The notes beneath the pieces are model-generated. The model ran no database searches, was not told where the DNA came from, and worked only from the letters and a program-made list of their open reading frames with translations. A program made the position numbers and the translations under genes. A DNA stretch of 12,877 bases from Vicinamibacteria bacterium (GTDB taxonomy: Bacteria > Acidobacteriota > Vicinamibacteria > Vicinamibacterales > 2-12-FULL-66-21), in assembly GCA_025937075.1 (NCBI GenBank), contig JAICSD010000074.1, positions 1 through 12,877 of the forward strand. Direction: 5' to 3'. Shown piece by piece: positions 1 through 5,734 of the stretch (the first letter of the stretch is position 1; each line of letters starts with the position of its first letter).

Positions 1-1
1 T

Positions 2-1720
2 GCGCTCGATGCAACGCTGACCTACCGTGGCGACTTTTCTCCTGTCTCGTACAAGGTTCAGGGCAGGAGCTATCGCTATTTCCGGGTCGATTCATCGGTC
101 GACTCGATCGCGGAGGCGCGTCCGGCGTTTCCCATCGACGGCATGGCGCCGCTGGTCGTCCAGGAACTGCTGATCCGGTATTGGTTGACGCACGGGAAGC
201 CGTCCACGATCGGCGCGCTTCCGTCGGGCGATCCGATTCACATCGCCGAACTCCCGATCAGTCCCACCGCGAGCGGTATCGCGGTATCACTGCGGCATTT
301 CGTGGTCGAGGGCGTCATCTGGGGCCGCGAACACGTCTGGCTCGATCGCAGCAATTTGCGGCTGAGATCGATCACCACGACAGCGGGCGTGCTGCCGTTC
401 GAGGGCATCGATGGTGATCTGCCTTCCGAGGTCGGTTCGCAGTGGGCGCCGATGTTCGCGGCGCTCGCAGCCATGTCGGACCTCGCGCCCGACGCACCGA
501 CGTCGAAGCCTCAGCCCATACGGCAGGACACCTTCGCGCTGGTTGGCGGCCGGCTGATCGACGGAACGGGCGCCGCCCCGATCGAGGACGCGACGGTGGT
601 GGTGCGGCACGGGCGGATTATCGCGGCGGGCCCGCGCGCGAGCGTCCGCATCCTGCCTGGGGTCCCCGTCGTCGATGTCAGTGGCAAGTCCATACTGCCG
701 GGGCTCTGGGACATGCACGCGCACGTCGGCCAGCCTGAATGGGGGCCGGCGTACCTCGCCGAAGGCGTGACCACGATCCGCGACATGGGCGGGTACATGG
801 GCATGCTGCTCGCGCTGCGCGACGCGTGGAGCCGGCGTGGTGCCCAACACGCGCTGGGACCGCGGCTGCTGACGGCAGGGCTGATCGACGGCCCGGGGCC
901 GGACTCGTTTGGAAGCGTCACGGCCGCCAACCCGGACGAGGGCCGTGCCGAAGTGCGCAACTACCGCCAGAACTCGTTCAACGAGATCAAGCTGTACAAC
1001 CTGCTCGATCGTCCGACGACGAAGGCGATCATCGATGCGGCGCACGGCGACGGGATGAAGGTGACGGGCCACATCCCGAACGGCCTCACCCTGCGCGATG
1101 TCGTCGAGATGGGGATCGACCAGGTCGCGCATCTGGTCGTGCGCGACACGCCGGGCACGCCGCAATTCGCCGCGACGGTGGCGATGCTGAAGGAGCACGG
1201 AACGGTGCTGGATCCCACGCTGTCGTGGAACGAGCTGCTCGGGCGCAGCGCGCAGACGCCGATCGACAGCTTCCAACCCGGCATCACCCGCGTACCGCCC
1301 CCGCTCCGACGGCTGCTCGAAGGCGCCAACGGCGGGTCCGTGACGCCGGAGCAGGCGCACGCGCGTCTCGCGCGTCAACTCGCCATCGTCAAGGGACTTT
1401 ACGATGCGGGCATCCCGTTCGTCGCCGGCACGGACAAAGGGGTGCCGGGCGCGAGCGTGCAGCGCGAGATCGAGCTGTATGTCCAGGCCGGACTCCCTCC
1501 GATCGACGCCATTCGGGCCGCGACCGCCGTCCCCGCGCGCGTCATGGGACTGCAACACGACACCGGCACGATCGCTCCCGGCCTCCGCGCCGATCTCATC
1601 GTCGTCGACGGCAATCCGCTCGACCGGATCTCAGATTTGCGGAAGGTAACCATGGTCTCGGCCGCAGGCCGCCTGTATGACACCGCGGCGCTCTGGCGCG
1701 CCGCCGGATTCAGCAACTAG
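2..1720 (+). CDS. Amidohydrolase, imidazolonepropionase-like, with extra N-terminal domain (5' end outside window)
   Basis: This is a metal-dependent amidohydrolase, probably acting on a cyclic amide, dipeptide or similar substrate. The visible metal-site residues fit the superfamily: HxH in DMHAH (716-724), Lys in NEIKLYN (989-991), His in GHIPNG (1070-1072), His in VAHLVV (1130-1132) and Asp in AGTDKG (1433-1435). The C-terminal stretch PGLRADLIVVDGNPL is the usual small beta-domain return. An ATG lies at 143, but the frame stays open from base 2 to there, and those 47 codons read as ordinary protein (ALDATLTYRGDFSP, then SYRYFRVDSS). The true start is therefore upstream of the window. About 170 residues precede the amidohydrolase start (TFALVGGRLIDGTG) and look beta-rich; I do not recognise that domain. 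The family is clear. The substrate is unknown. Secretion cannot be judged without the N-terminus. Confidence 0.88.
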   Translation, partial: ALDATLTYRGDFSPVSYKVQGRSYRYFRVDSSVDSIAEARPAFPIDGMAPLVVQELLIRYWLTHGKPSTIGALPSGDPIHIAELPISPTASGIAVSLRHFVVEGVIWGREHVWLDRSNLRLRSITTTAGVLPFEGIDGDLPSEVGSQWAPMFAALAAMSDLAPDAPTSKPQPIRQDTFALVGGRLIDGTGAAPIEDATVVVRHGRIIAAGPRASVRILPGVPVVDVSGKSILPGLWDMHAHVGQPEWGPAYLAEGVTTIRDMGGYMGMLLALRDAWSRRGAQHALGPRLLTAGLIDGPGPDSFGSVTAANPDEGRAEVRNYRQNSFNEIKLYNLLDRPTTKAIIDAAHGDGMKVTGHIPNGLTLRDVVEMGIDQVAHLVVRDTPGTPQFAATVAMLKEHGTVLDPTLSWNELLGRSAQTPIDSFQPGITRVPPPLRRLLEGANGGSVTPEQAHARLARQLAIVKGLYDAGIPFVAGTDKGVPGASVQREIELYVQAGLPPIDAIRAATAVPARVMGLQHDTGTIAPGLRADLIVVDGNPLDRISDLRKVTMVSAAGRLYDTAALWRAAGFSN

Positions 1721-1755
1721 CCCTCGCCCCTCCCGCGTCGCGCCTCGCGCCTCGC
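1721..1755. repeat. Short 7-bp tandem repeat tract, consensus GCCTCGC
   Basis: Five consecutive heptamers start directly after the amidohydrolase TAG: CCCTCGC, CCCTCCC, GCGTCGC, GCCTCGC, GCCTCGC. The first two are degenerate. The tract fills most of the 50-bp gap and runs into the TATACT hexamer before the DinB start. Its consensus differs from that of the two arrays around the DUF72 gene, but the unit length is the same. Confidence 0.55.
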
Positions 1756-1758
1756 GCA

Positions 1759-1764
1759 TATACT
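1759..1764 (+). promoter_or_regulatory. Putative -10 hexamer TATACT, leaderless start
   Basis: TATACT matches the sigma-70 -10 consensus at five of six positions and ends 6 nt before the GTG at 1771. A transcript from it would begin at or next to the start codon. No Shine-Dalgarno sequence precedes that GTG and no good -35 is visible. The same geometry recurs before the genes at 4964 and 5735. Prediction only. Confidence 0.5.
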
Positions 1765-1770
1765 CATCGC

Positions 1771-2268
1771 GTGGGTATCAAGGACACTCTCCTACCCGAA
1801 TTCGATCACGAGATGGGAACGACGCGCCGTCTGTTCGAGCGCGTGCCGGCCGCTGATTTCGGCTGGGCGCCGCACGAGAAGTCTCGCACGCTCGGCGAGC
1901 TGGTCGCGCACATCGCCAACATGCCGCACTGGGCGCAGATCGCCTGCGAGACGTCTGAGTTCGATGTCGCTGCTGCGGGCGACGCGGCGCGTCCGGCCGC
2001 GCCGAAATCCGTCGCGGAGCTGCTGCAGCGGTTCGACGGGAACGTGTCTGCCGCGCGCGCACGGCTCGCTGACCAGACCGACGCGTCGCTCGCGGCGCCG
2101 TGGACGTTGACGCAGGGCACGTATCAAATCTTCACGATGCCGAAGTCCGCCGTCCTGCGCGGCTTCGTGCTCAGCCATCTCATCCATCACCGCGGACAAC
2201 TGACGGTCTATCTGCGCCTTCGCGACGTGCCGCTGCCGGCGATCTACGGTCCGACCGCCGACGAATGA
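1771..2268 (+). CDS. DinB-family protein
   Basis: A 165-residue protein of the DinB/YfiT-like four-helix-bundle superfamily, whose members bind a divalent metal through three histidines and often act as thiol-dependent transferases. The pattern is visible: His47 in ELVAHIAN, then His136 and His140 in HLIHHRGQL near the C-terminus, a highly typical DinB ending. The length is normal for the family. The start is GTG at 1771. A candidate -10 (TATACT) lies 6 nt before it and no ribosome binding site is seen, so a leaderless message is plausible. Its stop overlaps the ATG of the next gene (ATGA at 2265-2268), indicating translational coupling with the membrane protein. The exact reaction cannot be deduced; a DNA-damage role should not be assumed from the name. 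Confidence 0.85.
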   Translation: MGIKDTLLPEFDHEMGTTRRLFERVPAADFGWAPHEKSRTLGELVAHIANMPHWAQIACETSEFDVAAAGDAARPAAPKSVAELLQRFDGNVSAARARLADQTDASLAAPWTLTQGTYQIFTMPKSAVLRGFVLSHLIHHRGQLTVYLRLRDVPLPAIYGPTADE

Positions 2269-3821
2269 TCGCGCGCTTCGCGAGGCGCGTACTGCTCGCT
2301 CTCGCGTTCGTCCTGCTCGCGACCGCCAACAGCGCCGGATACCGTTACGCGGCGTCGGATCAGGCGTTTTACATCCCGGCGGTCCTGCGCCATCTGGACC
2401 CGACGCTGTTTCCAGCGGATGCGCCGCTCATCGACTCCCAGGCGCGGCTCACGGTCGTGGACGAGGCGATCGCGGCAGTGGTGCGGGTCACCGGAATCCC
2501 GCTGCCTTATTTGTTCGTTGGCCTCTACGTCGCGACCCTGTGTTTGCTGCTCGCCGGCGCCGTCCGCGTGGGCGGGCACTTTTTCTCTGAGCGGTGGACG
2601 CTTGTCGCGCTTGCGGTGGCGCTCACGCTTCGGCACGCGATCGCCAAGACTGGCGCGAACACGCTCGAGGGCTACTTCCATCCGCGCGAGCTTGCGTTTG
2701 CCGCGTCGGTGTGGGCGGTCGCCTGCTGGATCGAGCGGCGACACCTCTGGTGCATCGCGCTCCTCGCCGCCGCGGCGGCGATCCATTCGACCACGGCGCT
2801 GTGGTTCATCGTTCTGATTGGATCGGCGGCAGTCGTCCGCCAGCGTCTGTCCTGGAGGGGCATCTGCCTGATCGCCGGCGTGATCATCGGGCTCGGTGCA
2901 GTCGTCGCCACCGTCGGGCCACTTGCGAATCGCCTGGTTCGAATGGATCCGGCCTGGCTGGCCGTGATCGCCGAAAAGGATTACCTGTTCCCGCCTGGCT
3001 GGCCGGCGGACGCGTGGATCACCAACCTGATTCCGATCGCGGTCATCCTGGCGTGCTGGAAGATGAGGCGCTCGTCCGGGCAAACGTTCGATGGCGAGCC
3101 CGCGCTGGTGGCTGGCGCAGTCGTGCTGGTGCTCGTGTTCTTCCTGTGGCTGCCATTCGACGCGGCGCGGGTTGCGCTGGCCGTGCAGCTCCAGGTGGGC
3201 CGTCTCTTCTGGCTGCTGGATTTTCTAGGAACGATTTATCTGGTCTGGGCGTTGGCCGAGTGGCAGGGTCTGACCCCAGATGTACGGACGACTCCCCCAA
3301 ATGGGGTCAGACCCCAATTATGGCATCGTCGCGCGAAATCGGGGTCAGACCCCAGACGCCGGCGCGCGCGGGCGGTTGCCGTTGGGCTGATCGCGCTGTC
3401 AGCCGCGCGCGGGGGGTATTCGATGCTCGGTCCGTTTCACGACCGTGCGCTCTTCGCCATCCACATCGCGAACGACGATTGGCGCGATGCGATGACGTGG
3501 GCGCGGTCGACGCCCCCGTCGTCCAACTGGCTGGCCGACCCGATGCACGCCGCACGATACGGGTCGAGCGTGCGCGCGGCGGGACAGCGGGACGTCTTTC
3601 TGGAAGAAATCAAGGACACGGCCATTGCGATGTACGATCGGGGAATTGCGATGCGCGTCGCCGACCGCGAGCGTGCGCTGGCCGAACACCCGTGGGACAC
3701 GGCCGATGGCGCTCGGGCGCTGGCACAGGCGTACGGACTCGACTATCTCGTGATCGATCGGCCGCTGCCGCTCGTCGAGGCGCATCGCTCGGGCTCTCTC
3801 CACATCTATCGCCTTCGCTGA
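2265..3821 (+). CDS. Polytopic membrane protein, possibly GT-C glycosyltransferase-like, with in-frame repeat insertion
   Basis: A 518-residue integral membrane protein. I start it at ATG 2265, which overlaps the DinB stop. The frame is open further upstream, but residue 1 onward gives a clean N-terminal membrane segment (residues 8-24). Other hydrophobic segments lie near 80-100, 110-122, 143-155, 161-192, 199-217, 252-265, 280-297, 312-330 and 369-382. A soluble domain of about 130 residues follows, ending in GLDYLVIDRPLP. The loop after the first segment (DQAFYIPAVLRHLDP) and the NTLEGYFHPR motif look conserved-family-like. Many segments plus a C-terminal soluble domain resembles GT-C/PMT-type architecture, but I see no decisive catalytic motif, so function is unassigned. 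Residues about 335-363 are encoded by three palindromic repeats and form an odd basic loop between two membrane segments. Confidence 0.75.
   Translation: MIARFARRVLLALAFVLLATANSAGYRYAASDQAFYIPAVLRHLDPTLFPADAPLIDSQARLTVVDEAIAAVVRVTGIPLPYLFVGLYVATLCLLLAGAVRVGGHFFSERWTLVALAVALTLRHAIAKTGANTLEGYFHPRELAFAASVWAVACWIERRHLWCIALLAAAAAIHSTTALWFIVLIGSAAVVRQRLSWRGICLIAGVIIGLGAVVATVGPLANRLVRMDPAWLAVIAEKDYLFPPGWPADAWITNLIPIAVILACWKMRRSSGQTFDGEPALVAGAVVLVLVFFLWLPFDAARVALAVQLQVGRLFWLLDFLGTIYLVWALAEWQGLTPDVRTTPPNGVRPQLWHRRAKSGSDPRRRRARAVAVGLIALSAARGGYSMLGPFHDRALFAIHIANDDWRDAMTWARSTPPSSNWLADPMHAARYGSSVRAAGQRDVFLEEIKDTAIAMYDRGIAMRVADRERALAEHPWDTADGARALAQAYGLDYLVIDRPLPLVEAHRSGSLHIYRLR
3265..3353. repeat. Three REP-like palindromes (GGGGTCAGACCCC), 38-bp period, inside a gene
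   Basis: Three 13-bp near-perfect palindromes lie at 3265-3277 (AGGGTCTGACCCC, first base diverged), 3303-3315 and 3341-3353 (both GGGGTCAGACCCC). Both spacers are exactly 25 bp, giving a 38-bp period. The central base is T in the first copy and A in the other two, so the first copy is inverted relative to them. Because 38 is not a multiple of three, the palindrome is read in a different frame each time: GLTP, GVRP, SGSDP. No stop codon arises. The arrangement resembles REP/BIME elements, which in other bacteria are spread by REP-associated tyrosine transposases. No such transposase is in the window. Confidence 0.85.
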
Positions 3822-3822
3822 C

Positions 3823-4812
3823 GTGATCGACGCGTACATACCCCGCCGCGGATTTCGGTCCGGGCACTGGATGACGATCTACTGCTGGGCCGCGCCCCGG
3901 CAGCTGCCGCTCCCCGATCCGGAGGAGCGGCTGTTCCAGGTCACCTCCGACACCCAGGTGCTGGCGCACTGCTATTGGCAGGCCGAACGGGCGTCGCGAA
4001 CGACGCTGCTCGCGCTGCACGGGCTCGAGGGGTCGAGCACGGCGCACTACATGAGGGGCATGGCGCACAAGGGGCTCGCGGCCGGCCTCAACGTCGTCCT
4101 CCTGAACCAGCGCAACTGCGGCGGAACCGAGCACCTGGGCCCCGGGTTGTATCACTCAGGCCTGACGGAAGACGCCGTGTTCGTCATGCGCGCGCTCGCC
4201 CGCGATGGGCTGACCCGTGTCGTCGTCGGCGGATATTCGCTCGGCGGAAACCTTGCGCTGAAACTCGCAGGCGAGCACACGCCGGAGACGCTGCCCTCGC
4301 TGAAAGGCGTCTGCGCAGTGTCGCCGGTCCTCGACCTCGACGCGTGCGTCCGCGCGCTGGAGCGGCGGTCGAACGTGATCTACCAGTGGAATTTCGTGCG
4401 CAACCTCAAGGCACGCATGCGGCGCAAGGACGCCTGTTTCCCGCGAGGCTTCGATCTGTCGCGCCTGCCGCTGATTCACAGCGTCCGCGCGTTCGACGGA
4501 GCCTACACGGCCCCGCATTTCGGATTCGGGAGCGCGGAAGAATATTACTTTCGCGCGTCAGCCCTCAGGGTCGCCTCGCGGATTCGAGTGCCCACGCTCA
4601 TCATCACCGCAAAGGACGACCCGTTCGTGCCGACCGAGCCGTTCGCAGATCCCGCCTTGACCTCGAATCCGAACATCAGGTTGGTCGTGACCGAACACGG
4701 CGGGCACTGCGGGTTTCTGAGTCCGCCAAACGGGGCGGGAGACGACGGGTACTGGGCGGAGCGCGCGATCGTGGACTTCGCTGTCAAATGCGGAGTGAGG
4801 CGTGCGGAGTGA
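3823..4812 (+). CDS. YheT-family alpha/beta hydrolase
   Basis: A 329-residue alpha/beta-hydrolase of the YheT/EMBDH type (COG0429), a predicted esterase or lipase-like enzyme. Visible: the oxyanion region LALHGLEGSS (about 64-72), NQRNCGGTEH (95-104), the nucleophile elbow GGYSLGGN with Ser139, the acid in ITAKDDPFVP (Asp265/266) and the catalytic His295 in EHGGHCGF. The GTG at 3823 is preferred over the later ATG (Met17), because YIPRRGFRSGHWMTI matches the family's usual N-terminal segment. It begins one base after the membrane-protein stop, so the two are likely co-transcribed. The natural C-terminus seems to end around VDFAVK; the final residues CGVRRAE and the TGA come from the first units of a 7-bp repeat array. 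The physiological substrate is not evident. Confidence 0.88.
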   Translation: MIDAYIPRRGFRSGHWMTIYCWAAPRQLPLPDPEERLFQVTSDTQVLAHCYWQAERASRTTLLALHGLEGSSTAHYMRGMAHKGLAAGLNVVLLNQRNCGGTEHLGPGLYHSGLTEDAVFVMRALARDGLTRVVVGGYSLGGNLALKLAGEHTPETLPSLKGVCAVSPVLDLDACVRALERRSNVIYQWNFVRNLKARMRRKDACFPRGFDLSRLPLIHSVRAFDGAYTAPHFGFGSAEEYYFRASALRVASRIRVPTLIITAKDDPFVPTEPFADPALTSNPNIRLVVTEHGGHCGFLSPPNGAGDDGYWAERAIVDFAVKCGVRRAE

Positions 4813-4888
4813 GGCGTGCGGCGTGCGGAATGCGGCGTGCGGCGTGCGGCGCGCGGCGTGCGGCGTGCGGCGTGCGGCGTGCGGAGTG
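4791..4888. repeat. 7-bp tandem array, 14 in-phase units, consensus CGGCGTG
   Basis: Fourteen consecutive heptamers in perfect register without indels. Eight units are exactly CGGCGTG or AGGCGTG; the others are CGGAGTG, CGGAATG and CGGCGCG variants. The first four units alternate CGGAGTG/AGGCGTG, a 14-bp higher-order unit. The array starts inside the coding region of the YheT-type hydrolase and supplies its stop codon (TGA, 4810-4812). It occupies much of the 151-bp gap before the DUF72 gene. With a 7-bp unit, every forward frame reads the same repeating heptapeptide (a permutation of CGVRRAA). Confidence 0.92.
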
Positions 4889-4926
4889 GCGTGTGGGGGG
4901 CGGACTTGAGGATGTGCGGGCGGAAG

Positions 4927-4956
4927 TGGACACGCGTCGACGGGTGCCGCTACGAT
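4927..4956 (+). promoter_or_regulatory. Putative sigma-70 promoter, leaderless start of DUF72 gene
   Basis: TGGACA at 4927-4932 (five of six to TTGACA) is followed after 18 bp by TACGAT at 4951-4956 (four of six to TATAAT). The ATG at 4964 lies 7 nt past the hexamer, so transcription would begin at or beside the start codon. No Shine-Dalgarno sequence is present. This is the best promoter candidate in the window because both boxes and an acceptable spacer are present. Confidence 0.55.
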
Positions 4957-4963
4957 TTGCGGA

Positions 4964-5665
4964 ATGCCTGTGTTCGTCGGCACCTCCGGCTACAACTACC
5001 CCGAATGGCGAGGGAGCTTTTATCCCGAGAAATTCCCGACGGGGAAGATGCTGGCGTATTACGCCGAGCGGTTCAACAGCGTCGAAGTGAATTACACGTT
5101 CTACAAGATCCCCACGGCCGCTCTGCTCGAGGGGTGGTCGGCCCAGACACCCGAGGGTTTCACGTTCACCTTGAAGGCCCCCAGGCGCATCACGCACGAT
5201 TCGAGGTTGCGCCGGTGCGAGGAGCTCACCCGGACCTTCTGTCAGACCGCCCAGACGCTCGGCCCGAAGCTCGGCGCGCTCCTGTTTCAGCTGCCGCCGA
5301 CGTTCAAGCGTGACGATGCCGTCCTGCTGGAATTTCTGGAACTGCTGCCGAAGGGTACGCGCGCGGCGTTCGAATTTCGCCATGCTTCATGGCTTGAAAC
5401 GCCCGTGTTCGAGCGCCTGCGCGCACACAATGTCGCGCTCTGCATTGCCGACAGCGAGAAGATGAGTACGCCGGTTGTGACGACCGCAGATTACACGTAT
5501 TTTCGATTGCGCGACGAGGGCTATCAACCTGACGACATTGCCCGCTGGGCCGCGACCGTGCGCGAAACGTCAGACGGTCATGAGGCGTTCGTGTATTTCA
5601 AGCACGAAGAGGAAGGCAAAGGCCCCGCGTTTGCGAAGATGCTCGTCGAGGCGCTGACGCCCTGA
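4964..5665 (+). CDS. DUF72 (YecE-type) protein
   Basis: A 233-residue DUF72 protein, a TIM-barrel family of unknown biochemical function found in bacteria and archaea. Family-typical segments occur in order: GTSGYNYPEWRGSFYPE (6-22), FNSVEVNYTFYKIP, FTFTLKAPRRITH, LLFQLPPTFK, AFEFRHASW, YTYFRLRDEGY and, near the end, VYFKHEEEGKGPAFA. It is somewhat shorter than E. coli YecE but appears complete, with ATG at 4964 and TGA at 5663-5665. It is a stand-alone unit: its own promoter-like boxes lie upstream, and repeat arrays in opposite orientation lie on both sides. No signal peptide is seen, so it is probably cytoplasmic. Family assignment is secure; function is not. Confidence 0.92.
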   Translation: MPVFVGTSGYNYPEWRGSFYPEKFPTGKMLAYYAERFNSVEVNYTFYKIPTAALLEGWSAQTPEGFTFTLKAPRRITHDSRLRRCEELTRTFCQTAQTLGPKLGALLFQLPPTFKRDDAVLLEFLELLPKGTRAAFEFRHASWLETPVFERLRAHNVALCIADSEKMSTPVVTTADYTYFRLRDEGYQPDDIARWAATVRETSDGHEAFVYFKHEEEGKGPAFAKMLVEALTP

Positions 5666-5675
5666 CGTTTCCTTC

Positions 5676-5724
5676 CGCAAGCCGCACGCCCCACGCCGCA
5701 CGCCGCACGCCGCATTTCGCATTA
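5676..5724. repeat. 7-bp tandem tract, consensus CGCACGC, inverted relative to the 4791 array
   Basis: Seven in-phase heptamers: CGCAAGC, CGCACGC, CCCACGC, CGCACGC, CGCACGC, CGCATTT, CGCATTA. The core unit is a rotation of the reverse complement of CGGCGTG, so this is the same repeat family as 4791-4888 on the other strand. It fills most of the 69-bp gap and ends in the TAAACT hexamer upstream of the BNR-protein start. Confidence 0.8.
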
Positions 5725-5728
5725 AACT
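5723..5728 (+). promoter_or_regulatory. Putative -10 hexamer TAAACT, leaderless start
   Basis: TAAACT (four of six to TATAAT) ends 6 nt before the ATG at 5735, the same geometry as at 1759 and 4951. The expected -35 position falls inside the heptamer tract and has no recognisable TTGACA. No Shine-Dalgarno sequence precedes the ATG. Prediction only. Confidence 0.4.
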
Positions 5729-5734
5729 CCCGCC

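Noticed and set aside
2100..2264. Upstream extension of the membrane-protein gene to an ATG at 2100
   Set aside because: The added 55 residues overlap the DinB gene deeply and are not protein-like, whereas ATG 2265 gives a proper N-terminal membrane segment and a standard 4-base overlap.
3265..3353. The palindromes as transcription terminators
   Set aside because: They have no T-tract and lie inside an open gene with about 470 bp of coherent coding sequence after them.
4791..4888. The heptamer array as a CRISPR array or as a small repeat-protein gene
   Set aside because: The unit is 7 bp with no spacers, which excludes CRISPR. All frames read the same heptapeptide only because 7 is not a multiple of 3, so no coding claim is warranted beyond the hydrolase tail.
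4889..4963. A hairpin terminator after the hydrolase gene
   Set aside because: The G-rich stretch at 4894-4902 has no complementary C-rich arm followed by Ts; only promoter-like boxes are supported here.
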